Notes: generated by a model not told the origin, from the sequence alone. DNA of 64,000 nt from Fistulifera solaris (GCA_030295235.1 AP026131.1:1426001-1490000); one strand, 5' to 3'. Shown: positions 33,253-45,747, counted from the first letter of the stretch. Translations and numbers: made by a program.

Positions 33253-36200
33253 ATGTCACACAACAACAACAATCCCCTCCATATTGGTATTCTCGGCCTC
33301 GAAGTTTACACGCCGCGGACCTACATACAACAAACCGAACTCGAACAGCATCTCCAAGTTCCGGCGGGGAAATTTACGATCGGCTTGGGACAAGAAGGTT
33401 TGGCCGTGACCGGCGATGTCGAAGATATTAATAGTATTTGTTTGACGGTCGTGCATCAATTGCTCGAAAAGTATGTACGGAGTACAATTGTTCTGATGTG
33501 TAAATGTCACTAAGTATTCACTCAACTCATTCAAACTCACTCTCTCGAATAGATACAACTTGGATCCACAGTCGATCGGACGTGTCGAAGTTGGTACCGA
33601 AACATTGATTGACAAATCGAAAAGCACCAAAACCGTCCTCATGGAATTGTTTCCCGACAACAGTGATATCGAAGGTGCGACCATTGTCAATGCGTGTTAT
33701 GGAGGAACGGCGGCGTTCTTGAATGCGTGTGCGTGGTGTTCACTGGACGAACGACTAGCGATTGTGGTGGCGGCCGATATTGCCACCTACGCGGCCGGAC
33801 CGGCGCGTCCGACGTGTGGCGTCGGGGCCGTCGCTGTCTTGGTCGGACGCGATGCGCCGTTGGTACTTGGTGAGAGAGCGACGCATGCGTCGCATGTGTG
33901 GGATTTTTATAAACCCAATCCTGTCAGTGAATATCCCGTCGTGGAAGGTGCCTTATCGCAACTGTGTTACTACCAAGCCCTGGAAGATTGTTACGCCAGA
34001 TGGTCGCAAAAGACAAACACGACGGCGACTACACCGGATTATTGGGTCTTTCATGCCCCCTACAACAAATTGGTGCAAAAATCCTACGCGCGATTGTTTT
34101 ATATTGATTCTTTAAAGCAAGATAATACGCCTCTTGAAAAATGGCGTGATATGGATCGCATACAATCGTATCATGACAAAGAATTAGAGGCGGCATTGAA
34201 ACAACACAGTGCCTCCGCGTATCAACAAAAATTGACCGATGCCAATCACGCGAGTCAACAAGTCGGAAATACGTATACGGCCTCAGTCTTTTGGGACTCT
34301 GTAGTTTGATCAGTCGTCGCTCGTTGGTGCCGGAACAGCAGATTGCCGTCTTTTCGTACGGTTCCGGGGCACTCGCGACCTTGTATTCCTTGCATGTGTA
34401 AGTATTGCTTGTTGCGGTGTGTGTTTGTGTCGTTCCAAATAATTTCGTGCTACTCATCCTAATCTCTTTTTTATTCGAAACAGCCGCACACCGACGCAAC
34501 AAACCGAATTCACGACGGAACGGATGCAGCAGGTATTACAACTGGAGACACGATTGTCGATGCGCGAACAAGTCGCCGCGCGCGAATTGGATTTGGCATT
34601 GGATACAAGGGCCAAGATGCATACGAGTGGCGTGCCCTATACACCTTTCTATCCGCACGATCGATTGTTTCCAGGAACGTATTATTTGACGCACATCGAT
34701 GCGCAATGGCGACGACATTACGCCCGAACACCCGTCGGGCCGATGACGCCGTGGGACGGTGTCGTGCGTCCACTCCAACCGGCTCCCTCGATTCGATCGT
34801 TTGCGGATGAAACTGATCTTTCGGCGTGCTATATTACTGGGACAGCGGCGGGTTTGCCTGGACAAGAACAAGTGTTTCGTGCCGACAATTTGGAGCGTTT
34901 ACTGAAAGGTGAAAATTGTATTTCGGCTGTTGATGTTAAAGTGCAACAATCCATGTTGGACAAGAATATCATTTTATTGAAAAGAATCCCGACCAGACGG
35001 CTCACAAGATACCCTTGACGGAGACAACCGATATGATTCAATTGGCGGCGCAGCTGGGGGCATTCGATTTGACGGAACGGTATGGGGTACCGAGTGGTTT
35101 GGCCAAAACTATGGATGTGGCGGCACAAGTCGCGGTTGCGGCTGGATTGGAAGCCTTGAAGAATGCTGGGCTGGTTTCGGGACGATCGAGCGATTCGTCC
35201 GAATGGAAATTGCCGGAAGCTTTGCAAGCCGATACCGGTGTCGTGTACGCGAGTTCCTTTCCGGCCATGGATGCGGCCATTGGAGAAGTCGTCCGATATT
35301 TTTCCTCTTCCACTCCAAAAGATAACCATCAACTCATTCAGGCACTCCGTCAGCGAATGTTGGATGTTCAGGGTACCTTGTCGTCAGAAGATGAAGATGC
35401 TTTGGCCCATTTGAAACAGCAAGCAGCAATGACGAATGGGCACAAAACAACCACCCGCTACGCGTTCGACCGTAAGTTCTTGTTTCGGGTCCTTGTGTTG
35501 GGAAATGCACAGTTGGCGCAACTTGCAGGTTGCAAAGGCCCCAACACGCAGACCAATGCAGCGTGCGCCGGAACAACACAGGCGATCAGTATGGCTCACG
35601 ATATGCTAGTAGCAGGACGGGCGGCACGCGTCGTCGTGATAGCGGGCGACAATGCGGCAGGACCGACGCTACTTCCTTGGCTGGGCAGTGGTTTCCGTGT
35701 ATTGGGCGCTGCGACCTGCAAATCCACAGTAGAAGAAGCGGCTCTTCCGTTCGATAAGCGGAGATCGGGTATGCTGTTGGGCGCAGGAGGCATTGGACTG
35801 GTTTTGGAGACGGCCCCAAGCATTCGATTGCGACAACTCAGCACTCTTCCCTGCGTACGATTGTTGGCAACTCAGTACAGCAACTCAGCATTTCACGGTG
35901 CGGCTTTGGATCGCCATCATATTGGCTCCGAACTGGTTCGCTTTCTCAACGATATCCAGAAGCGTTTTGGAATCACCAAGACGCAGATTGCTACGGAAGG
36001 TGTATACTTTTCTCACGAAACGTGCACGCACGCATCTGATGCATCGTCTTGTGCCGGAAATGAAGTTGCGGCATTGCGTCAAGCTTTTGGTGACGATTTA
36101 CCGAAGCTGTTGATTGTCAATACGAAAGGTTACACAGGCCATCCCATGGGCGTCTCATTTGAGGACGTCGCCGCAGTGGCGGTTCTGCATCATCAACAGG

Positions 36201-36349
36201 TCCCTGCTATGCCAAATTACCGTGTTCACGATGAATACCTGGGCGACCTAAATTTGTCAAAGGGCGGACCCTACAGCTGTAAGTTCGCCCTCCGCTTCGC
36301 TGCTGGATTCGGAAGTCAAGTGGCGTTTGCGCTTTATGCCAAAGTTTAA
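33253..36349 (+). CDS. HMG-CoA synthase fused to a beta-ketoacyl synthase domain, three exons
   Basis: Exons 33253-33470, 33553-34397 and 34484-36349, with GTATGT..TAG and GTAAGT..CAG introns. Residues about 1-450 are HMG-CoA synthase with all catalytic residues: Glu in VEVGTETLID, Cys in NACYGGTAA, His in FHAPYNKLVQKS. Residues about 460-976 are a ketoacyl synthase: CYITGTAAGLPG start, Cys in TNAACAGTTQA, His in THASDASS, and His in TKGYTGHPMG. The join is inside one uninterrupted stretch (34484-34978), so the fusion does not depend on frame repair. Two one-base losses break the frame: in the T run 34289-34292 and near 34979-34986. Known function of the first half: acetoacetyl-CoA + acetyl-CoA to HMG-CoA (mevalonate pathway). 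The second half would make a Claisen condensation. About 976 aa if repaired. Confidence 0.85.
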
Positions 36350-37145
36350 TGGGCCGAAAGCTCCTTCTTGAAAAGAGTTTCTTTGGTCGGATTAAGGTGC
36401 ATGCTGTTGCAACATATCCTGGAGAGGTCTAGAGAATTGTTGCCCTATCAATGACCTTGCGCCGTATAACTTTTTGTTGTGAAAAGCAGGTGAGATGTTG
36501 CAGCCAAATTTAGCGCAATGAGCTGGCGTCTTCAAACAGAGTTGGGTAAATAAATAGCACTTTGCTTGATAACGTCTTTATTTGTGAGAAACCATTCGAT
36601 TGACTTCGCAAAAAAAGATGATCACGATTTTTGCACGGCTTCGCATGAAAACTACACACGACGTCAGCGTGGACACAAATTTGTCCATCTTATTTGCCAC
36701 GTTTCAAACTACAATAGTCGAAAAGAAGAAAATCTAAGCTAAGTTGGTTGCGTTTCAAGTTGCCGAGGAATTAAGACGTAGGTGTTATCAAACCATAGAG
36801 TATTACTTTGTCACGGAGAAGATCCAAACGAAGTCGAATCATGATGATGTATATTTACGGAAAGTGATAGGTCACTTTTTCACGGAGTAGCTTTACGAGA
36901 CAATTATACATAGATGAAAGTCAAAGCCGAATAGTTAGCTTACATTTCAGAAGATGCTCAGCAACAGCAATACGGGCTTAAATACGTAGCCGCGATCAAA
37001 ACGAATCGACAGAAGAAAACGATGTTCTCAATCTGCGAATTCAAGAGGGAAGAACCAAACCCGTCCGAGCCTGCATCATCTCATTGTTCGCCCTCTTCTC
37101 AAAACGAGCCAGCTTTTTCTCATTTCGACACATTAGACCATTATC
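36350..37145. other. Intergenic
   Basis: About 800 bp between two plus-strand genes. The word tcacggag occurs twice (near 36812 and 36877). No convincing ORF or RNA gene seen. Confidence 0.4.
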
Positions 37146-37525
37146 ATGAAATTGACACCCATTTATCTCCAAGTTGCGGCCATTGTCATTACTGGCGTCA
37201 TGAAGAGTTACGCGGACGACACTGCCTCGGGTTTGGATCCTACCATTGCACCCACTGTAACTCCGGCACCGACTTCCACGGGCACCAACATTCCTACGAC
37301 GGTCCAGCCGACCCTAACTTCTTCCGATACGGTGTCGGATATTCCTTCATTGTTGTCTTCGGATACAATCTCGGATATTCCTTCCTTTTGGAGTCGGATG
37401 AAGCGTCCGATGTTCCTTCCACTCTCCCCACAACTTTGACCCGCAGTGATCAAGAAGACAGTGGAGGTGCGGCGATGACGACGGGGCTGTTCGGAATGCT
37501 CTTGTTGTCGATGGGTCTCTTTTGA
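37146..37525 (+). CDS. Small secreted Ser/Thr-rich protein with GPI-like tail, one frameshift
   Basis: ATG 37146 starts a signal peptide (YLQVAAIVITGVMKSYA). The mature part is Thr/Pro-rich and holds three short repeats ending SDIPS, SDIPS and SDVPS. The frame is broken by one missing T in 37386-37389; after repair the protein continues to a hydrophobic tail (TTGLFGMLLLSMGLF) that looks like a GPI-anchor signal. Repaired length is about 126 aa. Function unknown; probable cell-surface protein. Confidence 0.65.
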
Positions 37526-38235
37526 GATTGTTGATCGAATTATGAAAAAGATCATCTGGAAAGCTTCGAATTCCTCAGACATATATTCCAAGAAGACGAC
37601 GAATCCCATGTACAACTTACACAATAACCGACAGATGAATGAGTCGGTAAATGTAGTAATGCTCCGTAACAAATAGAACCGCCTGAAAGTACATTGTCTT
37701 TCAAGAGGCGCTCTTCTTGCTGATCGACACTAGACTTTTCAAAAGAACTAATGTTGCTTTCCTGTCCATGTAGTGCGAGCAGCTTATTTCACTCCAGTTC
37801 CCACTCAACGTCGAGGGAGCAAAAGGAAAAATCACAAGCATGTCTAGACGAGGAGCATTTTTGTCTAACGGTTTTTGTTGCTTCCACTGACTTTTCAATT
37901 CGAGAGACTGTCAACGAGTGTCGTCGTCGTCGGCTTTTCTCCGACATCTTTCTCTGTCGCTATTTCAGATTCCTGTACAGCATCAAGAGCTTTACTATTG
38001 AAGCGAAAGGAGGAGTTCACGAAGACAAAAAGAACGCAACATTCCGAACGTCGACGATTTTTATTGGCAGCTAGCACAAGATGGTTGTAGCTTGTAGCTA
38101 TAGCCGTCTGCAACACATCGTAAAGTGACCGGTTACCGTGACTGAGATGGGTTGTGCCCATTGCTGCTGCGACTTCTTACAGTTGTTTGCTACAGTATGT
38201 TGCTGGGTATGACTTTTATTTTTTCATTCGATCTC
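37526..38235. other. Intergenic
   Basis: About 700 bp with only short unsupported ORFs. Bounded on the right by the target-site duplication of the next element. Confidence 0.4.
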
Positions 38236-38705
38236 CATAGGAGTAAGTAGAAACCCTGGGATGGAGATATGTCTGTTCTCGACCGTTTTTTACGCGATAC
38301 TCCGTCTTGTGAGCTTATCTGTCATTGTACACAGTGCGACATTGGTCGAAAATGGGTCGAATATCGAAGTCGAGGATGCCGCACCGTGTAATCATCACGG
38401 CAAAATGATCGATCTTTGCATGTCAATAACGTAATCAAAGTATGGTCCGACTTTTGGCCGTCATTGCAAATCTTTCTTTCTTAATATTTCAAAACAATTT
38501 AGTATCACGGCCAAGGGTCGGACCATACTTTCGTATTAAGGTAGGCCCACTAAGGTCAGCCTTTTGTCGTGCTGTTACGCGGTGAAAATTTCGCAGCAGC
38601 AGCGCAAAAGGGTCTGACGACGGACAAACGTTAGTTTAAGCGGTGAAACTATCAACGGTTGAAAACAGACATATCTCCATCCCAGGGTTTCTACTTACTC
38701 CTATG
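38236..38705. mobile_element. 470-bp MITE-like element with about 45-bp terminal inverted repeats
   Basis: The left end starts cataggagtaagtagaaacc and the right end is its reverse complement, with near-perfect pairing for about 45 bp. The element is flanked by cgatctc at 38229-38235 and 38706-38712, a clean target-site duplication. The interior has no ORF but carries a second inverted word pair (gtatggtccgac near 38442 and gtcggaccatac near 38518). Non-autonomous DNA transposon; superfamily not clear from a 7-bp duplication. Confidence 0.9.
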
Positions 38706-38739
38706 CGATCTCATCTCATTATCATTCGATGATGTTTTC

Positions 38740-39440
38740 TTTCAACCCGCTTCATACACTCTTGTTGCTTTACATTCCTTCTTTAAAACCAATTGAGAGC
38801 GTAAGAATTGAGGGCTATTCAATACAGCAATCAACGAGCGCAATAAGAGACGACAATGTATAAACTCGCACAATTTCTCGATCAATACGCTCTTTCTGTC
38901 GGAGCTTACTGCTTCGTTCTCATTAATCTATGCAGCTTGCGTGCGATTCTGCTGATCATTTGATTTGATTTTACTTGATTAGCTTGAGATTGCATCAGAA
39001 GAGAAAAGGAAGCAAGAAGAAACACAACAAGCGGACAGTTGCTGTCTCGGCTTCGACGTTTTTGTGCATTCGACAACTACGAAAGGATTCCTTTCATTCA
39101 TTCTTGTTGCTTTTCATTCGCTCTCATTATTTACACCTGGTGGAAGTGCAAAGAATAGGGTACTACAATACATCACTGACGCATCAATCAACGAGCGAAA
39201 ATAAAAGACGACAAAGTAAAAAATCGAAAGAGTTCGCGATCAATGCGATTTCCCTGTCGCTGCTGGTTAACTCGAACGCCTTGCTGTTTCATTCCCATTA
39301 TGTCCAGCAACTCGCGTGCGACTTCTTGACTCTGTAAATTAGCCGGCTATTGCACAAGCAGAAGCAACAATCAACACGAGAAGCGAGTCAACGATATTTC
39401 ATCGTTACACTCGATTGGGATTCTACAACTACGAAAATCG
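38740..39440. repeat. Diverged two-copy tandem repeat of about 340 bp
   Basis: Two units share, in the same order, cttgttgctt, a caatcaacgagcg word, agacgaca, gcgatcaa/ctcgatcaat, and caactacgaaa. The first runs about 38740-39085 and the second about 39085-39440. Alignment is by eye and approximate. No gene seen in either. Confidence 0.6.
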
Positions 39441-39504
39441 ACTCCTTTTCTTTGACGGTCCTTTTCACATCCGTTCTACATATGAATTAATCTTCCTATG
39501 AATC

Positions 39505-42500
39505 CTAAAAGGCACCCGCTTCCGCCATGTCCAAATCACCCGTCGACATGACATCGTAAATGCAAGATTCGCGCGTCTCTTCCGACCAGTCAGCGCAAGC
39601 CATCGCGGCATCTTCGAAGCTCACCAACGATTCCGACATGCGACGATTCATCAAGGCCAAAGGAGTGGGCATCTGGCACAACTGAGGATATTGCGGGCCT
39701 TCGACTTTCTGGAACAAGTTGCCGTCGGTGTCATGAACTTGCCAGCTCAATCCGAATTCATTGTGATCGGCGTGAACTTGACCGTTGCGTCCAATGAGAC
39801 TACCGTCCGTGAACGCACCCATAAGACCGACACTATCACCAAAGCCGTCACTGTGGGCGTTATCGACTTCGACGGCCAAGAACTCGTTGAAGACCTTGAT
39901 GACAATCACACCCATGTGTCCCAAATCAATCTCGAACTTGTGACGCTTGGTACCGAAGTGGGTCAAAGTCAGAGGGAATCCACCGACGGTGGCGGGCAAT
40001 TCGGCACCGGCAACACCGTTCAGGTAGTAGTAAGCACGAGTGCCGACTTCCAAAACATCATTGCCGATGCGAACCGCGGCATCCGAGATGAACGACCAGT
40101 CGTCACGGATCTTGGTGCGAATGTGCAAGTCGAGACCGGCTCCGTTGTGGAAGGTGGGAGTCTTGACCAACACCAAATCACAAGCACCGTGGAAATCGTA
40201 AACTTCTCCCATCCAAGTCTTCAAGTGAGGATCACCGTAACCACCGCCTGATTCGCCGTCGCCAATCGAGTTGGCCGTGGGGAAACCGACCGTAGGATCG
40301 TTATCAATCGTCGAGCCAGTGGGAGCAGCAACCGGGGTGGAGCTGACTTCGGTCGGCGATGCGACAGGTGTGTCTTCGGGAGTGCCTTCCGGAACGAGGC
40401 ATTCGGGGTAGTCCATGGAAGCACCGATGACCGTCGATGCGGTGTTGTTGAGCGAAATGCTGCCGGAGTAACCCCAGTCAGCGTGAATCTGAATGTTCTC
40501 TCCAGTGGCGCCCTCAGGGAGCTCGAAACAACCTTCCCATGTAATGACCTTGCCGTTGGGGTCGCGCGTGAGAGTGATTCCAGGAGCTAGGGGCTGAATG
40601 GCACTGTCCGAGCACGAGTAATCCTTGAACCAGGCCTCGGTGTTGCCAAGTTGAATTCCGGGAGCGGCTTGGACTTTGATGCACATCGCACCCGCCTTGC
40701 AATCGGCAAGGCAGTAAGCAGCGGCTGTTTCCACAAACTCAGGGGCTGTGGTGTCGTTCTTGCCGGCGTTGAAAATCTTGAAGCACTCCTTGTATTTCTC
40801 GGGTGTGGCAATGAGGTTGGAACTGGTAAAGTTGAGGACTGGTCGGACTTCGTTGCAATCCATGACACCATCTCCGTCCGAATCAATATCAAGCTCTTCG
40901 CATCCGCAAATTCCAGCATCAGTTTTGTCAGGGTTCAAAGGGCATTCGTCCTCACAGTCATAAACGCCGTCTCCGTCTGTGTCGACGTCGGTGGTCTTGG
41001 AGGGGTCCATGGGACATTTATCATTACAGTCAGGTGTTCCATCATTGTCCGAATCCGTGTCTTGAACATCGCATCCGCATACCCCAGGTTCGATCTTGTA
41101 AACGTCGTCAACACACAAATCATTGCAGTCAGGCGTTCCATCGCTGTCCGTATCCGTCTCCGGCTCGCCGCATCCGCATAGTCCTTCCTCTGTCGTCTTC
41201 TCGGGATCGTTGGGGCAAACATCATCGCAATCGAGAACTCCGTCCGAATCACTATCCACATCCGGCGAACCGCAACCGCATGTTCCTGGTTCTGTTTTGT
41301 CAGCGTCTTCAGGGCACTTGTCATTACAGTCGGGGACTCCGTCGTTGTCTTTATCATTATCCGGTGTGCCACATCCACACGCCCCAGGAGCGATCTTCGA
41401 AGGGTCGCTTGGACAATCATCATCACAATCAGGGGTTCCGTCGCTGTCAGAATCCGTGTCTGCTACGTTGCAACCACAGACGCCTAGATCGTTCTTTGTG
41501 GGATCATTGGGGCAGGAATCTTCATGGTCGCATTTTCCATCAGCGTCGGCGTCCGCATCAACCATGCCGCACCCACATTTGCCTGGGTCGGTCTTCTTGG
41601 GGTCCGCAGGGCACTTGTCGTTGCAATCAGCCGTTCCGTCATTGTCCGCGTCCACATCCGTCTTGCCACAGCCGCACTGCCCTGGGGTAATCTTTCCTTG
41701 ATCAACAGGGCACTTGTCGTTACAGTCAGGAACACCATCTCCATCTGAATCAACGTCTGATGTTCCACAGCCACATTCCCCTGGCGTAATCTTGTTGGGA
41801 TCGGCGGGGCATGTATCCAAACAGTCTGGCGTACCATCACCGTCCGTGTCCGTTTCCATTTGGCCACAACCGCACTTTTCTGGGCAGGTTTTTACAGGAT
41901 CGTTAGGGCACCTGTCCTGGCAATCCACTGTTCCATCACCGTCCGAGTCTTTTTCAGATTGACCGCATCCACAAATTCCTGGAACGATCTTGCTAGCATC
42001 TTGAGGACACTGATCAACGCAGTCAGGGGTTCCATCTTTGTCAGAATCGACATCCGAAAATCCACAGCCGCACACCCCTGGGGCGATCTTTTTAGGATCA
42101 TCAACGCAATCATCGTCGCAATCCATGGTGCCATCCTTGTCCGAATCCTTGTCTGGCTCTCCACAACCACACACCCCTGGAGCAACCTTGGTCTTGTCGA
42201 TGGGGCATGCATCTATGCAATCCGGTGTTCCGTCAAGGTCAGAATCTGTTTCACTCACACCGCAACCACACTTGCCCTTCTTGTTCTTGTTGGGATCCAA
42301 CGGGCACTGGTCGTTGGCATCACATGTTCCATCGTTGTCCGAATCTTGCTTGCCACATCCACAGAGGCCTGGCTCAATCTTCGTAGGATCATCTTGACAG
42401 GCGTCTTTGCAGTCAGGGGTTCCATCTTTGTCGCTATCAACATCACTGACTCCGCAACCGCACACGCCTGGTTTCGTCTTGAGAGGATCGCGCGGGCATT

Positions 42501-44078
42501 CGTCTTTGCAGTCGGCCGTTCCGTCCAAGTCCGAATCTCTGTCTGAAACACCGCATCCACAAATGCCAGGCGTAATTTTGAGGTTGTCCGAAGGACATCC
42601 ATCTTTGCAGTCAGGTGTTCCGTCCGTGTCTGAATCTCGATCCGGAACTCCACATCCGCACTGCCCGGGAGTAAGTTTGGTTCGATCTCGAGGGCATCCA
42701 TCCTTACAGTCAGGCGTTCCGTCGCCGTCCGAATCCACCTCTGAAGCTCCGCATCCGCAATGTCCTGCGCATGTTGTCTTGTTTCTATCGTTGGGGCATA
42801 CATCCAAACAGTCAGGCAAACCGTCACCGTCCGTATCCGTTTCCGGTCGGCCACAACCACAGCGTCCGGCACTTGTAGTCTTGAGGGGATCGTTGGGGCA
42901 GACATCAAAACAGTCCAAAGTTCCATCGCGATCCGTATCAATGTCTTGGCGTCCACAACCACATCTAGGACACGCTACCAACTGAGCAGCACATCCCGTT
43001 TGCAATTGAGCTTCGGTGGCAGCACAAGTGCAGCCCTTGAGACCGCTGGTAGTGGAAACGAATCGGTTGTTGGGGCAAACATCGCAAAAGTCGGGCACAC
43101 CGTCTCTGTCAGTGTCAATCTTGTCGTCGCCTCCAGCGCATCTGTCACATCCATCAGGGATGCCGTCTCTGTCGGCGTCCATTCTGTCATTGTGTCCAGG
43201 GCAACGGTCAACACAATCCGCAACACCATCACGGTCCGTATCTGTATCCGGGACTCCGCAACCGCACTGCCCTGGCTCCATCTTGTTGGGATCCAAAGGA
43301 CACTTGTCGTTGGGATGAACACCGCAGCATTCGCCTTTGGTCCAGTCACAGCACATTTTGCCATTCAACTTTGTGGAGCGGACGTAAGGGCACGCACGTT
43401 CCCAGTAGGACCAGTAAGCTTTCTCCTGGGACCAATTCCACGTCGGGTTTCTGGCCTTGACATCGTAGCGAGTGCCGTGGTCTCTGATCAAATAATCTTT
43501 CGTGTTAGGACCCCAGGGAGAATAATCGCTTCTCTTGCAGTCGACCAACACATCATGTTCACGCATGTGCCCTCCGCCAGTTCCTTTCGGACCGTACCAG
43601 GCGCTCGAATCAATGGTGATGCGCACCCATGGGTTGGTTGGCGAACAAGTGCGATGACAGATGGTCACACGACGAGAGCCGCATTTGCTGCTGCCATCTG
43701 GATCGGCAAGTCCATAACTGTCTTCTGGGTTGCAAATTCCTGTAAATATAGCGCCATCTGAGCCGTTGTCGTTGAGTTCCGAGCACACTAGCCCGGAAGC
43801 GCACGCCATGCCCTTGACACTTGTATACTTGTCGGCATTCGTGTTGTAAGTAACTTGACAAGATTGACCTTGAGTTCTCGCGGGAGCGCAACCGGAAAAG
43901 CTCTTTGTACTGGAATTTCGGAGAAAGCGCGGCGTCACCTGTGATGAAAAAGGAAAAGCACTGTCAGGATTCACGGTTCGCGTGCAAATGTTTTTTTTCA
44001 AAGGCTCGCACTTACCTGAGCATCTGCAACAGAGTTGAGGAGAGCCGCAGCGAACAGCAAATTGCTGATGAATTTCAT
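39505..44078 (-). CDS. Secreted protein with 25 Asp-rich Ca-binding-type repeats and a VWD-like C-terminus
   Basis: Two exons: 44078-44016, coding the signal peptide MKFISNLLFAAALLNSVADA, and 43938-39505; the intron has GTAAGT..CAG ends. Length 1,498 aa. A Cys-rich N-terminal region of about 210 residues is followed by 25 repeats of about 37 residues with the pattern DxDxDGxxDCxDxCPxDPxKxxPGxCGCG, like thrombospondin type-3/EF-hand-type calcium loops with added Cys pairs. A region of about 150 residues, a Pro/Ser/Thr linker, and a von Willebrand factor D-like domain (GYGDPHLKTWMGEVYDFHG, DSVGLMGAF) complete it. The function is probably extracellular, calcium-dependent adhesion or wall/matrix structure (inference). 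No frameshift in 4.4 kb. Confidence 0.9.
40840..43300 (-). repeat. Coding tandem repeat, about 111 bp per unit
   Basis: The 25 calcium-loop repeats of the large secreted protein. Most units are about 111 bp; the first few (near 43100-43250) are shorter and lack the CGCG tail. Confidence 0.85.
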
Positions 44079-44893
44079 TCTTTGCTTTGATATTGTTTAC
44101 TCAAAGAGAAAGGAAGAGGAAAACGAGGACAACGTTTTGTTGATTTCAAAAGTTGTGAGGCAAAGTCGGTTCTCCGTACAAAGTCATTGGGCACGAAAGG
44201 GAAGACGGGTAGTGAATACGGATGACCTGTCGGGCTTTGTTGATAAGGACTAGTCTTTTGTTTTCTTTATAGTTTCTCAGTCTTGCTCTTTATTATTCCA
44301 GCAACATTAGTATTATTTCGTCCCTTCCTGAATCACTAATCCTTGATCACTGATTAGTTTCATTGTGGAAAATGAAGTACATGCAAGATCTATGATAAAA
44401 CGATGGGTTCACTGTTTACGACTTTGTGTACGAAAACGATTTTTGGCACGATCGCTTCCATAAATATCTTGGGGTTTTACAGGCAACAAGTGACTCTCAG
44501 ACACGTGGAGTTACATGTACTATACAATTTTGTGATATCAAGGGAATAAGGGCCTTGAAGTGTTTTTTCGCCTCTACTACGCACTCGACACTCCACATTC
44601 AGCTGACTACTGCGGACAAATTTTGTCAGCTTTCGCTACATTGCACTATCGGGCTCATTTTTGTACGATCGCCTTGGGTATTCTAGTATTAGCTTTAATG
44701 TTGAGCATGTATCACGGCTGACGGCTGACGGCTGACTAAGACCTCGCAATTGCCAGCGAATTTTCAATCTTCTAAAGACCAGTTGTTACATAACGGAGAT
44801 ACCAGGTGGAGAATGGAGAAGAGTCAAGAGTCAAGTCACGCGCATCGCGGATCGTGATCGTAACGCGAAGACAAACAAATACTCTGGAAACGA
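44079..44893. other. Intergenic upstream of the Ca-repeat gene
   Basis: About 800 bp. Includes the presumed promoter of the minus-strand gene and a short direct repeat (ggctgac, 44717-44735). No convincing ORF. Confidence 0.4.
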
Positions 44894-45747
44894 CGTTAAA
44901 ATTCTGCCTCGCCGTAGGCTCTACCATTCGGGTCAAATGAGTTTCTGAGTACTGTAAAATATATAGGACACGATTACTATATACATTAGTGTATTTTTAC
45001 GACAGAAATCGTATACCGTGTCAAAATCGACCGTTTTTTCCTCCTCCGCACCACGATGATATCGCGGTTAAACCATGGTCTTTCGACGATGCACATTGGA
45101 GTTGTTTGTGGTGCTGCTTGTGTCGTTTTGCACCATTCGAACAAACGACGTAAGAGCGACAGAACGGTGCGGCCACGCAACAGCAGCTTGATAGATTGCG
45201 GAGATTTATGATCGCCTGTGGAGGACAGGAAAAATTCCTCCCGACACAACGATCTCAGCCTTCGATACCGAAATGAAGGTTCTCTTTGGATTTCTTTCAT
45301 CAATGGGTATCGTTTATAGTAATTTACACTATTTCTAAGTTTTGTTATGAGAGATGGACTTTAAGCACCTTTTTGCTTTAAATGCATGTCGAAGCTCATG
45401 TTTCGTGCGACCAAACAGAACTCTGAAAACTCGGCACTCTGTGGTTCTCCTTGTGATGTTTTGCGCCATTCTATCAACCTGCTCTCGTTTGTTCGAATGG
45501 TGCAAAACGACACAAGCAGCACCACAAACAACTCCAATGTGCATCGTCGAAAGACCATGGTTTAACCGCGATATCATCGTGGTGCGGAGGAGGAAAAAAA
45601 CGGTCGATTTTGACACGGTATACGATTTCTGTCGTAAAAACACACTAATGTATATAGTAATCGTGTCCTATATATTTTACAGTACTCAGAAACTCATTTG
45701 ACCCGAATGGTACGTAGAAAATTGTACTGAGAGGCAGAATTTTAACG
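44894..45747. repeat. Hairpin repeat, copy B, split by an insertion
   Basis: Arms cgttaaaattctgcctc (44894-44910) and its complement (45731-45747) are those of the 65-bp hairpin, but the loop is interrupted by the 787-bp element at 44924-45710. Confidence 0.9.
44924..45710. mobile_element. TA-flanked foldback (Stowaway/Tc1-mariner-like) element
   Basis: Ends ccattcgggtcaaatgag and its reverse complement. The inverted arms extend about 230 bp on each side almost without change (left to about 45155, right from about 45478). Removing the element and one TA joins ctcta to cgtagaaa, exactly the sequence of the intact hairpin copies, so the insertion site and a TA target duplication (44922-44923 and 45711-45712) are directly shown. 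The centre has no transposase. Long arms could make a strong RNA or DNA hairpin. Confidence 0.93.

Noticed and set aside
40651-43761. Long plus-strand ORFs across the Ca-repeat region
   Set aside because: They are antisense shadows of the tandem repeat and follow its period.
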